Part shown: positions 50,051-58,990 of the stretch, in pieces
How the letters are laid out: every line of letters starts with the position of its first letter
Numbering within the stretch: position 1 is the stretch's first letter
NCBI GenBank assembly: GCA_035948415.1
Contig: DASZJD010000076.1
Span: 1 to 59,527, forward strand
Reading direction: 5' to 3'
From: Acidimicrobiia bacterium
GTDB lineage: Bacteria > Actinomycetota > Acidimicrobiia > IMCC26256 > PALSA-555
DNA: 59,527 bases
The notes under the pieces: generated by a model
What the model saw: only the letters and a program-made list of their open reading frames with translations
Told to the model about the DNA's origin: nothing
The model's database searches: none
Position numbers and translations under genes: made by a program

Positions 50051-53000
50051 TCACGTGCCCGCGCGAATGGGCGGGCTCGACGCTGCTGGGGGAAGGGGAC
50101 CTCGGCGCCGCCCCAGCCCCGCGGTCGCGAGCGCGGCGAGGACGACCACGAGGCAAGGGACGGCCAGCCATCGCAGCGACCGATCCCCGGCGACGTTGAC
50201 GACGATCCCGAACCCGAGCGCGAACACGCCGATCGGCGCCGCCCAATCCCGCCACGCTCGCGGCGGGCGCGGCCGCGGGGCGAGCTGCGCCTCACTCGGA
50301 GCCCGAGCGCCCGCGCGCTCGGCGAACGACAGGGTCGCTATCGCCACCAGGAAGATCAGGCCCGCGAGCCGGCCGACGAAGGCAGCCGCCGGGTGGTTCC
50401 CAACGAAGCCTGAGACCGCCGGGCTGGCATCGAGCGGAGACTCGAAGACCGTGAGCAGGGCCATGAACGCCACCCCGAACAGGGCATAGAGCCCTACCAG
50501 ACGCGCGTCGTAGACCGCGATCAGCGCCGCCAGCCCGGCGAGCAGCGCGCCGCCCAGACCACCGAGGAGGTATCCGACGGTTGCGAGGACGAGCGCGCGC
50601 GCCACGAGCGCGCCGACGGAGTCCGCGACCGGCACGTGCTCGCGTCGATCCGGTGACGGGCGCGACGACACCATCTGGCTCTCGGCCCTCCGTCGCACGC
50701 TCGCACCGACCACCAGGAAGATGCACAGGGCGGTCGTCCCGCCGGTGATCGCGAGCGCGAGCTCCCAGAGCCGCTGGGGGCGATAGGAAGCCACGACATC
50801 GATGGCCCTGGCGTGCGGCAGCTGCCAGCCGGTCAGCGTGTCGATCGACTGGGCCGAGCCGAGGGCGTGCCCGCTCGCCGACGCGTGCCAGTCGGCGCTG
50901 AACGACTGGCCGATGACGAGCGACCCGCCGTGTGGCGCCGCGATCTGCAGGTGGAGCCGAGTCGGTGACTCGGACAGCACCCGGACGGTTGCGGCTGGCG
51001 CGCTCCGAGTTGCCGGGGCCGGAGCCCCCGCCTGCAGCGCCACGGTGCTGATCACGCCGTCGGCTCCCGGTCGAGAGTCGAGTCGGTGTTGACCGCGAGC
51101 GAGCGAGACCGGGCTGCAGGCCTGGAAGTCGACGGGCCTGCCCCCGATGAGCACGAGGCTGCTCCCCGTCAGGCGCACGGCGACGGGACGCCCGTCGACC
51201 GTGAGCAGGCGGTCGGTACACCCGTCTGGGCTCAGCAGGCCGCTCCGAGCCAGCGCGACCGCGTCGGCCGGCGTGGACGAGTCGAGCTGGAGCGTCCCCC
51301 CCACCTGGTAGGAGCGCGTGCCGAGGGTCGTGAAACTGCGATGGACCGCGAGCTCGGTGTCCGACGCTCCGTCTCCCACGAGACGTTGGAACGAGAACGT
51401 TAACGGAGCCCCCGCGAGCGCGCGGCTGAGGGCCGGACTCGCGGTGGCGGCTTTCGCCAGATCGGTCGGAGCGGCGATCGTCTCGGTGAGGTTAAGCCCC
51501 GGGATCGTCACCTCCGAGAAGCCGACGCTCCCGCCGAAGCCCAGCACGGCTCGGATGCGCACCTCGAGCGAGCGCGTGGTGCGCGGCTTGAACGTCGCCG
51601 TCGTCGACGAGGAGGTGAACCCGACCGGCACCGTGGTCCCGTCCGAGAAGCGCAGCGTGGCGGCGGTCACGCGTCGTCTCCCGGTCGAAGCCCGGGTCAG
51701 ATCGACCCGGCTGATCCGCTCGGGGCGCTTGAAGTCGACTCGAACCCAGGCGCCGACTGGGCTCGACAACCCGCCCACGTACCACGCGGTGTTCGGGTCA
51801 CCGTCGAAGGCGTTCGCGGGCCGCACCCAGGTCTGGAACGGATTGACGACGGGATTGCCGTACCTCGACGCGACGATCTGCGTCGCGTCCGCGTACGTCG
51901 CCAGGCTCTGGCTGCCGGGACGATGGAAGAGGTCATCCGGCGCCCTCGTGAGCTGCTCGTTCGCGGCCAGCGTCGGCGACACGAAGTTCCGCAGGGTCGT
52001 GACCTGGGTCACCTGTCGGCGATTGGTGTCAGTAACGACGACACGGGCCCCTGCGGCCAGGAGGGGGCGGAGCGTGCCCGCGGAGCTCGCCGCCGTGTAG
52101 CGCACCGCGCCGACCGCCGCGAGCGTGCCGTCGCTCGAGAGCGCGGGCCACGCCTCGCCACTGCCGGAGAGCAGCAAGGTGGGCTGCCTCGCGACCACCT
52201 GCACCGGCGAGCCCGCGCCGCGGACCTGGTACACCTCGACCGGCGGCAGGCGCCCTTCCCCGAGCTGGCGCGCGGTGACATCGCCGGGTGTGATGACGTT
52301 CTGTCCGGGTCGGCCAAACGTCGCGACTCGGTGCAGCGTGGCGTCGGCGCGGAGCGCGTTGAGATCGCTGGGCCGCGGGGCGTCGCTGGTCTCCCAGGCG
52401 ACGTCGTTCCGCAGCACGATCCAGCGGACCCCGAGCCGCTGCGCCACCGCGGCGACCGAGCCCGGCAAGTAGGTGCGAGACAGCGCAGCGTCGTCCAAGG
52501 CCACGAGCAGATCCGCCGCCTGTCCCAAGCCCTGCGGCAAGGACTCACGGACGAGATGGGGCCGCGCGAGCAACGCGTCCAAGATGTCGTCTCCGACGTA
52601 CCCCCAGCGATACCGGGTCCGTGTCGTCCCAGGCAACACCAGCACCCGGCCGTCGCCAGGTTGACGATCCAGCCACGCGGTCGCGGAGCGCCAGTACTGC
52701 GGGACCGCCGCCACCCGGTTCGTCCGGGAGTACAGCCGGCCGGTCCAGAAGGGGAACGAGGCGACGCCGATCACGATGACGGCCAGGCCGAGGCCCAGAA
52801 ATCGGATCCAGAATGCCGACCGCGGCGGCCGCCGGCGACCAAGCCATCTCGTTCCGTCGATGACGCCGACCGCGAAGAGCGCGCTGAGACCCATCCCGAG
52901 CCCGGCGCCGGCCTTGTACGTGTCTCGGAACGAGCGGATGACCAGGCTGTGGTCGTATCCGAACTGCAGGACGCGACCAGCGATCGTGAGATGGTCGGTG

Positions 53001-54007
53001 GGATAGAGCCCGACCATCAGGACGAGGGCGAGCACCGCCATCCCGCCGAACACGAGCCGTGGCCGCCATCGCGAGCGCCAGACCACGGCGACCGCAACCA
53101 CGGGAATCACGCAAGTTGCGGCGACCACCAGCGCGTTCGTGAAGTAGGAGATCGACTCCGGGCGGGCCACACCGAGCGACGTCCGCAGGTACGACAGCCA
53201 GTTGCCGAGTCCACGCCAGCTCTCCGCCCACGTCGAGTGGCTGCTCACGGTCCTCGGAAGCTCCGTGGTCCCGAGGTTCTCGGCGAAGCCGCTCACGTTG
53301 AACCGGAGATAGATCAGGGTCGCCGACGTGATCGCGAGTGTCAGCACCACCATTCGACCGAGGAAGCCGAAGAGTGCCCGCGCTGGCACGGACCGCGTCA
53401 CCACGCCGAGGTAGATCGCGGTAGGGAGAATCGGGAGGGCCGCGTAGACGAGCGACGGCGTGTTCAGACCGCCCATCGTCAGGACGGCGAGGGCGAACGC
53501 GGCCGCCCACGGCCACTGGTGCTCAGGCTCGCGGACACCACGGACGAACGCCATGAGCAGCCACGGAGCGAGCGCGTAGTGGACGAAGAGCCCCGACGGC
53601 ACCAAGAACTGTGTGGTGAACGGGCTGAACATGTAGAAGAGCGCGGCCAGCAAGTGCTCCGGACCGAGCCGCGGCCGAAAAAGCCGCAGGACCTGCACCA
53701 TCCCGAGCCCCGCGATCACGAGGTACGTGCCGTGCAGCATCCGCTCGCTGAGCGCGGGCGAGAGGCCGACCGTCCGCAGGAGCGCGAGGTACGAACCAAT
53801 GACGGGCGAGAAGAACGGAGCCGGCCGCCCGACGCCGCGCACGGAGTCCCAGAGCCACTGCTGTCGGGCGATGTACCGCTGGGCCCCCCAGTACTGCTCG
53901 AAGCGGGCATCGGCGATGTACCAGCCCGGCGAGTTCGTGAGGACTGCGAACGCGGCTGCCGCGACCAGGACTCCGCTCGTCGTCCAGAACCGCGCGCGCT
54001 CGGTCAT
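50051..54007 (-). CDS. aftD: AftD-like alpha-(1->3)-arabinofuranosyltransferase with F5/8-type C domain
   Basis: About 1318 residues from ATG 54007 (a longer GTG start at 54088 is possible). The N-terminal 400 residues carry many membrane helices, beginning FWTTSGVLVAAAAFAVLTNS, with the GT-C loop PGWYIADARFEQYWGAQRYI. A soluble middle part follows (RLGVRWIVLRNDVAWE). Residues 720-830 form a discoidin-like carbohydrate-binding domain (NAFDGDPNTAWYVGG, then VRVDFKRPERISRVDL). More helices close the protein. This is the AftD/DUF3367 layout, which adds arabinofuranose to wall polysaccharides from decaprenyl-phosphoryl arabinose. The exact sugar here is inferred. Confidence 0.83.
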   Translation of the reverse strand: MTERARFWTTSGVLVAAAAFAVLTNSPGWYIADARFEQYWGAQRYIARQQWLWDSVRGVGRPAPFFSPVIGSYLALLRTVGLSPALSERMLHGTYLVIAGLGMVQVLRLFRPRLGPEHLLAALFYMFSPFTTQFLVPSGLFVHYALAPWLLMAFVRGVREPEHQWPWAAAFALAVLTMGGLNTPSLVYAALPILPTAIYLGVVTRSVPARALFGFLGRMVVLTLAITSATLIYLRFNVSGFAENLGTTELPRTVSSHSTWAESWRGLGNWLSYLRTSLGVARPESISYFTNALVVAATCVIPVVAVAVVWRSRWRPRLVFGGMAVLALVLMVGLYPTDHLTIAGRVLQFGYDHSLVIRSFRDTYKAGAGLGMGLSALFAVGVIDGTRWLGRRRPPRSAFWIRFLGLGLAVIVIGVASFPFWTGRLYSRTNRVAAVPQYWRSATAWLDRQPGDGRVLVLPGTTRTRYRWGYVGDDILDALLARPHLVRESLPQGLGQAADLLVALDDAALSRTYLPGSVAAVAQRLGVRWIVLRNDVAWETSDAPRPSDLNALRADATLHRVATFGRPGQNVITPGDVTARQLGEGRLPPVEVYQVRGAGSPVQVVARQPTLLLSGSGEAWPALSSDGTLAAVGAVRYTAASSAGTLRPLLAAGARVVVTDTNRRQVTQVTTLRNFVSPTLAANEQLTRAPDDLFHRPGSQSLATYADATQIVASRYGNPVVNPFQTWVRPANAFDGDPNTAWYVGGLSSPVGAWVRVDFKRPERISRVDLTRASTGRRRVTAATLRFSDGTTVPVGFTSSSTTATFKPRTTRSLEVRIRAVLGFGGSVGFSEVTIPGLNLTETIAAPTDLAKAATASPALSRALAGAPLTFSFQRLVGDGASDTELAVHRSFTTLGTRSYQVGGTLQLDSSTPADAVALARSGLLSPDGCTDRLLTVDGRPVAVRLTGSSLVLIGGRPVDFQACSPVSLARGQHRLDSRPGADGVISTVALQAGAPAPATRSAPAATVRVLSESPTRLHLQIAAPHGGSLVIGQSFSADWHASASGHALGSAQSIDTLTGWQLPHARAIDVVASYRPQRLWELALAITGGTTALCIFLVVGASVRRRAESQMVSSRPSPDRREHVPVADSVGALVARALVLATVGYLLGGLGGALLAGLAALIAVYDARLVGLYALFGVAFMALLTVFESPLDASPAVSGFVGNHPAAAFVGRLAGLIFLVAIATLSFAERAGARAPSEAQLAPRPRPPRAWRDWAAPIGVFALGFGIVVNVAGDRSLRWLAVPCLVVVLAALATAGLGRRRGPLPPAASSPPIRAGT

Positions 54008-54791
54008 CGGCGGGCCCGGCGGCCTCGACGGGGCCGTCCCCGCCGGGGGACTCCTTACGTCCCGGGCCGTCTCCCACGCCACGCGCACGTCAGCGCCTCA
54101 CCGCTGCCGTCGCCCGCCGGCTCGGTGGCAGGACACTGCTTGGGGAGCCAGGCCCGGCATCAGCGCGTCCAGGCCGTCGTCCGGGTGACGAACGCCGCCG
54201 CGAAGCGCCGTCCCGTCGCCGAGTCGGCAACGGCGTGTTGCGACCAGCCGGTCCCCGCCGGCGTCGAGCGGTTGCGCCGGCGGCGTTTGCGGCGCGTGAC
54301 GCGGACCCTCTGATCGGCGGCCCATAGTTGTGTACGCGCTGTCAATGCGTGCCCATCGCCTCGATAGCCCAAGAGTCGGCCCAGCCCACCGAGCCCCACC
54401 AACCGCAGCATCTGCACGACGACGTTGCGGGCAGACAAACAAGGATACCGACTGCCCCGTGACGTTGCGGAGCCGAGCGCACGCGGTCGCCGAGCAGTGA
54501 CGCTCCCCGCACACTGTGGTTGCACGTCTCGGCCGCGACCGCTTCGTCAAGGCCGATCCTCGCTCCGGTCACCGCGTGCTCCGCACGTGGATCCGACGTC
54601 GCCGGATCGTGGATCAGCGCTCCCGGACGGGATCGACGAGCGGCCGACGGTCCTGCCACCGGCTCGGGCGAGCGGCGGTGAACAGCGGCCGGCGCGCCAA
54701 CGGCCTCGGGCGGGGTCGCCGCGATCACGTGATTCGTCGAGCGATCGACCGAACGGATGAACGCGCCGGCGCCGCCGTCAGGGCATGACCG
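54008..54791. other. gene-free region, about 780 bases, between two minus-strand genes
   Basis: No reading frame here has the composition of its neighbours: the frames on both strands are rich in Arg, Ser and Cys and lack ribosome binding sites. The part from 54320 to 54470 is less GC-rich. A minus-strand TTGACA occurs at 54345-54340 without a good -10. A decayed gene, an RNA gene or a long leader of the AftD-like gene are possible; I see no decisive signal. Confidence 0.5.
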
Positions 54792-55622
54792 CTAGGTGCG
54801 TGCTGTCTTGGGTGGGCGCCGCCGCGTCGTAGGAGTCCGCGGGCGCGGTGCCGTGCCAGCAGGCCGCGGGGCGGGAGCTGGCGGTGCGGGCGCCGCACCC
54901 GACGCGACGAAGTTCACCCAACGAGCGTTGCGCCCACCGCTGCCGAACGCGACCAGGCCCGCATACGGGGCGGTCTGCAGCAGGGTGTTGTTGGCAAACG
55001 ACTTCCGAAGCTGCCCGTTGACAGCGACGTCGATCTCCGTCCCACGCAGCACGACGCTGATGGTCGTCTGGTTTTGAACCGGCACGAGGCCAAGGCGCCC
55101 GATCGAGGCCAGCTTCCCGTGGTCGACCCGCAGAACACCCCAGGTCGCGAACCTCGGAACGGCGACGATGGCGTAGTAGTTGAGGATGTTCTGATACCGG
55201 AACACCAGCCCGGCGCTCTCGACCATCCGGGCCAGCGTCACCTGGACCGTGCCGTCCCCAGTGTGCATGTCCGCCACGGCCAGGTTGTAGCGGCGGGATG
55301 CCGGAGTGGCGACGTACGCCTCTCCGCCCTTCACGCCCCAAGTCCCGACCCGTGGGATCCACCGCTTGCCGCTGTCCGCCTGGCCGAGGGTCGTTGGGCT
55401 GTCCGCTCGCCGGAACGTGTCGAACACTCCGAACGAAAGGTTCTGGACGTGCGCGACTGGGGTCGACGTCTGACCGGTGGCCACCAGCGTGAGACCGACG
55501 CTCACCCCGGCGACGACGACCGAGACGAGCAGCAGCGCCAGGATCCTTCTCGCGCGTGACGACGCTGCGTACGGGCGGTCCGCGGCCGCGCGGCCGATGC
55601 CATCGAAGCTTCCCTGGTTCAC
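54792..55622 (-). CDS. membrane-anchored LamG/concanavalin-like domain protein
   Basis: A 276-residue protein from GTG 55622, which overlaps the flippase stop (GTGA) and has AAGGAA just upstream. One membrane helix lies at RRILALLLVSVVVAGVSVGL (residues 25-45). The outside part is a jelly-roll lectin-like domain: DTFRRADSPTTLGQADSGKR, WGVKGGEAYVATPASRRYNL, SAGLVFRYQNILNYYAIVAV and FGSGGRNARWVNFVASG. The end is a Pro/Arg/Thr-rich tail that may reach into the wall. It probably binds glycans and works with the coupled flippase. Confidence 0.75.
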   Translation of the reverse strand: MNQGSFDGIGRAAADRPYAASSRARRILALLLVSVVVAGVSVGLTLVATGQTSTPVAHVQNLSFGVFDTFRRADSPTTLGQADSGKRWIPRVGTWGVKGGEAYVATPASRRYNLAVADMHTGDGTVQVTLARMVESAGLVFRYQNILNYYAIVAVPRFATWGVLRVDHGKLASIGRLGLVPVQNQTTISVVLRGTEIDVAVNGQLRKSFANNTLLQTAPYAGLVAFGSGGRNARWVNFVASGAAPAPPAPAPRPAGTAPRPRTPTTRRRPPKTART

Positions 55623-57013
55623 CGGTTCCTTCCGGGTGCGAAGAGCGCGGGTCGGGTCCGTTCCACGTCGCCGAGCCGCGATCCGGCGAGGGGCTCGAGG
55701 CTGAGCGCGACGCGCGACGCCCGGACGCCACGGCGGATCTGACTGGCCACCGAGACCACGATCGCGATGCACGCCGCCACTGCGTTTCCTTCGAGCCAGG
55801 CTCGAGCCGCGCTGTCCGCGGCGTTCTGCGTGGTCAGGAACACGGCGGGCACGAGCACCGCCAGCGCAAATGCGACGCTGATCGCCACCGTGGAGGCGGA
55901 GCTCTCTCGGATCCGCGCCTCGGCGAGGAGCGTCACCGTCACCGCCCACGGCACCGTAGCGAGGACAAGGATCGGCAGCAGGTGCGCGGCATGGGAGTAG
56001 GCGGCCCCGTAGAGCGTCGTGACCGAGTCCGCGCCGAGGTAGGCGATCACGGAGCAGAAGCCGGCGAAGCCGAGCGCGATGCAGAGCGTGACTCGGAGCT
56101 GCGGGGCCAGACGCGCACCTTCCTTGCTCCCCTCGGACAGGAGCGCCTGGCTGACCATCTGCACACTCAGCAGCACAACGGCCATCACACTCCACGAGAT
56201 GTAGAAGACCGCGTTCGTCGCGGGTCGCACCTTGAGCAGGACGATCACCGGCAGCACGAAGAACGGGGCTTGGATCGCGAGCTGGCCAAGGTAGTTGACC
56301 GAGGCGTACCGAAACACGCGCGCCGCATTCGCCGGTAGCGGCAGCAACGCGTGCCACACGCGGCCCTGGAGGGCCAACGCGCCGACGAGGCCCGACGCTG
56401 CCTGTGTCCCCCCGACGAGGACGAGGAGCCAGAGGGCACGGTCGCCGAACGGATGGAACCACACAAACGGCATCCGGACCACGGACACCAGCAGCGCCCG
56501 ACCAAATACCCAGCCCCAACGTCGAAGGGCCATGAGGCGCATGTCGACGATCAGCGTGAAGGACATCCCCGTCACGATGATCGCGAACAGCGCGAACCCC
56601 AGTGCGTGACCGCCAACGAGCAGCGGAGCCGCCAGCGAGTGCGGGGCGAACAAGAAGAACACGGCCGTCCCGACGACCGAGGTCGCGGCCGTGTACAGCA
56701 ACCCCCATTCCAGGAGGACGCGTGTGTCTCGAGTGCGGTCGTGCGCGTATCGGGCGACAGCGACGGGCAGGCCCATGCCCGTGGCGTAGTTCAGGAACTG
56801 AGCCGAGGTGAACAGGGCGGAGGCGCGGCCGACGGTCGTCGTCGAATCGACATGCGCAGCGACGAGCCAGAACACGAAGCCGCCGAGGGCAGCGGTCACG
56901 GTGGCGGCGATCAGCCACGCCGATCCCGCGATGAGGTGACGATGTCGGACCGAGCCGCGGGCGAGCCGCTGGCTCACCCGACCGCGATGCGGCGTTCTAG
57001 GCAGGACGCGCAT
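55619..57013 (-). CDS. polysaccharide flippase (Wzx/MOP-type)
   Basis: A 464-residue membrane protein with about 12 helices, beginning HLIAGSAWLIAATVTAALGG, with the charged loops VARYAHDRTRDTRVLLEWGL and ALLSEGSKEGARLAPQLRVT typical of MOP/MATE-superfamily polysaccharide exporters. These turn lipid-linked oligosaccharides to the outer face of the membrane. It is translationally coupled to the LamG-like protein gene and sits in the same region as the AftD-like and sulfotransferase genes, which supports a role in surface glycan export. Confidence 0.82.
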   Translation of the reverse strand: MRVLPRTPHRGRVSQRLARGSVRHRHLIAGSAWLIAATVTAALGGFVFWLVAAHVDSTTTVGRASALFTSAQFLNYATGMGLPVAVARYAHDRTRDTRVLLEWGLLYTAATSVVGTAVFFLFAPHSLAAPLLVGGHALGFALFAIIVTGMSFTLIVDMRLMALRRWGWVFGRALLVSVVRMPFVWFHPFGDRALWLLVLVGGTQAASGLVGALALQGRVWHALLPLPANAARVFRYASVNYLGQLAIQAPFFVLPVIVLLKVRPATNAVFYISWSVMAVVLLSVQMVSQALLSEGSKEGARLAPQLRVTLCIALGFAGFCSVIAYLGADSVTTLYGAAYSHAAHLLPILVLATVPWAVTVTLLAEARIRESSASTVAISVAFALAVLVPAVFLTTQNAADSAARAWLEGNAVAACIAIVVSVASQIRRGVRASRVALSLEPLAGSRLGDVERTRPALFAPGRNR

Positions 57014-57417
57014 CGGAACGAGTCGGCGCGTCTACGTCTCCATCTACACGGTTCACCGAAGCCCGGCCCTTCTTCGTCGACGAGTGCCGCACCGGCCCCG
57101 CCGGGCGCCAGAGCGCGTCCGCCCTTTCGCTCTGGTGGCGCCGTACCTTACGCCATCCTCCTGCCTTCCCGGAACGGAACTCGGCCGCCGCGGCACATCT
57201 CGGCCGTGCCCTGTGGACGCGCGTGATCGCACGAGAGCTCAGCGATTGTGGCGCTGAGAACTGGTCGCCGACACGGTCGTCGTGACGCTGATTCTCGAGT
57301 CGCGCCGGCAATACTGAAGCCCGCCGGGTTTCGCCCGGGTTGACCAGGATCGCTAGCGTCGGGAATGCGTCGGTGGAAGCGCCCTCGTCGGCGGCGGGGC
57401 CGACGAGGAGTGAGACC
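57014..57417. other. gene-free divergent spacer, 404 bases
   Basis: Separates the flippase gene from the phospholipase C-type gene. It should hold both promoters. Frames that cross it are shadow-like. Apart from the GAGGAG ribosome binding site of the right-hand gene I recognise nothing. Confidence 0.5.
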
Positions 57418-58884
57418 GTGCGACGAGACATCACGAAGCTCGGGATGGCAGCGCTCGTGACCGCATTGTGCTGGGGCGGCTCGAGTGCGGCCGCGACGAC
57501 GGGATCGCGGGCCCCGACGGGCATCCACAAGATCCAGCACGTCGTCGTGATCATGCAGGAGAACCGCTCCTTCGACAGCTACTTCGGCACCTATCCGGGC
57601 GCGAACGGCATCCCGATGCGGCGCGGCGTGCCCACCGCGTGCCTTCCGGACCCGAAGTCCTTCCAGTGCGCGAAGCCCTACGTCGACCACTCCGACGTGA
57701 ACGGCGGTGGCCCCCACGGGCAGCAGAACGCGGTCGCCGACATCAGCTTTGGCCAGATGAACGGCTTCGTGGCCGAGGCGCGGGCGGCGAGCACGACCTG
57801 CGGGGACCCGAACAACCCGGCGTGCGCCCACTCTGGCAACGGGCAGGACGTCACGGGCTACCACACCGGGAGCGACATCCCCAACTACTGGCGCTATGCG
57901 AAGGACTTCGTGCTCCAGGACCGCATGTTCGAGCCCAACGCCAGCTGGAGTCTCCCCGAGCACCTGTTCCAGGTCTCCGAGTGGTCCGCCGTCTGCCCCG
58001 ATCACAACCCGGCGCACTGCGCGAACGCCAACCAGACCCCGGGCCTCCCACCGGACTTCCAGAACCCCCAGCACCAGCCCCGCCCGGACCCGATCTACGC
58101 GTGGACCGACCTCACGTACCTCATGCACCGGCAGAACGTCTCGTGGGGCTACTACGTGACCCCGGGAAGCGAGCCCGACTGCCAGAACGATGCCGCGATT
58201 TCGTGCGCGCCGGTGCGCCAGGCCTCGAACACGCCCGGGATCTGGAACCCGCTGCCCTACTTCGACACCGTTCGGAACGACCAGCAGCTTGGGAACATCC
58301 GATCGGTCAAGTCCTTCTACAGCGCGGCCCAGGCTGGGCGGCTCCCCGCGGTGTCCTGGGTGACGCCGTCAGGACAGCTGAGCGAGCACCCGCCGTCCCC
58401 GGTGAGCTTCGGCCAGTCATTTGTGACGAGCATCGTGAACGCGGTCATGCGGAGCCCGAACTGGAAGTCGACCGCCATCTTCCTGTCCTGGGACGACTGG
58501 GGCGGCTTCTATGACCACGTCGTCCCACCCACCGTCGACCAGAACGGCTACGGCCTCCGAGTGCCCGGCCTCGTCATCAGCCCGTACGCCAAGAAGGGCA
58601 TGATCGACCACCAGACACTGTCGTTCGACGCCTACGTCAAATTCATCGAGGACGACTTCCTCTCCGGCCAGCGGCTCAACCCGCTCGTTGACGGCCGGCC
58701 CGACCCCCGCCCCACCGTGCGCGAGAACGTGCCGATCCTCGGCAACCTGACGAAGGAGTTCGACTTCAGCCAGTCACCGCGCTCGCCCGTGCTGCTGCCC
58801 GTCCATCCCAAGACCACCCTCACCGGCACCCCCCGGGCCCGTGGACTCTCTGCGGCCGCTCTCGCCGGCGATACCGACGGCTGA
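57418..58884 (+). CDS. secreted phospholipase C / phosphoesterase (PF04185 type)
   Basis: A 488-residue exported enzyme. GTG 57418 is chosen: AGGAG lies seven bases upstream and it gives a signal peptide [20 protein letters not shown] ending near SAAA. The active site starts at Glu48-Asn49 in [20 protein letters not shown], and later metal or catalytic blocks are [20 protein letters not shown] and [20 protein letters not shown], with [16 protein letters not shown]. This is the bacterial phospholipase C / acid phosphatase (AcpA) family, which splits phosphodiesters or phosphomonoesters outside the cell, often for phosphate gain. An upstream in-frame start at 57340 is unlikely. Confidence 0.88.
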   Translation: MRRDITKLGMAALVTALCWGGSSAAATTGSRAPTGIHKIQHVVVIMQENRSFDSYFGTYPGANGIPMRRGVPTACLPDPKSFQCAKPYVDHSDVNGGGPHGQQNAVADISFGQMNGFVAEARAASTTCGDPNNPACAHSGNGQDVTGYHTGSDIPNYWRYAKDFVLQDRMFEPNASWSLPEHLFQVSEWSAVCPDHNPAHCANANQTPGLPPDFQNPQHQPRPDPIYAWTDLTYLMHRQNVSWGYYVTPGSEPDCQNDAAISCAPVRQASNTPGIWNPLPYFDTVRNDQQLGNIRSVKSFYSAAQAGRLPAVSWVTPSGQLSEHPPSPVSFGQSFVTSIVNAVMRSPNWKSTAIFLSWDDWGGFYDHVVPPTVDQNGYGLRVPGLVISPYAKKGMIDHQTLSFDAYVKFIEDDFLSGQRLNPLVDGRPDPRPTVRENVPILGNLTKEFDFSQSPRSPVLLPVHPKTTLTGTPRARGLSAAALAGDTDG

Positions 58885-58951
58885 CCCAGACCGCCGCCAC
58901 GGCGCTCAGGTTGTTCAAGAGCGCCGAAGTCGCGGCGCTACCCCTCGGTTC

Positions 58952-58965
58952 AGACCCTTCGGTCT
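58952..58965. terminator. short hairpin between convergent genes
   Basis: AGACC-CTTC-GGTCT forms a five-pair stem with a four-base loop in the 106-base gap between the phospholipase gene and the convergent SDR gene. It may end transcription, but it is small and lacks a U-run. Confidence 0.4.
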
Positions 58966-58990
58966 ATTGCGGCGCTCACACTGCAGCGGG

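Noticed and set aside
51923-54313. A 796-codon plus-strand frame opposite the AftD-like gene.
   Set aside because: Composition is extremely Arg/Asp/Glu/Gly-rich with no domain pattern; the minus-strand frame has clear membrane helices and a discoidin-like domain.
54098-54550. A 150-codon minus-strand gene in the silent stretch before the AftD-like gene.
   Set aside because: Arg/Cys/Gly-rich, no ribosome binding site, no family pattern, and overlapping frames look alike.
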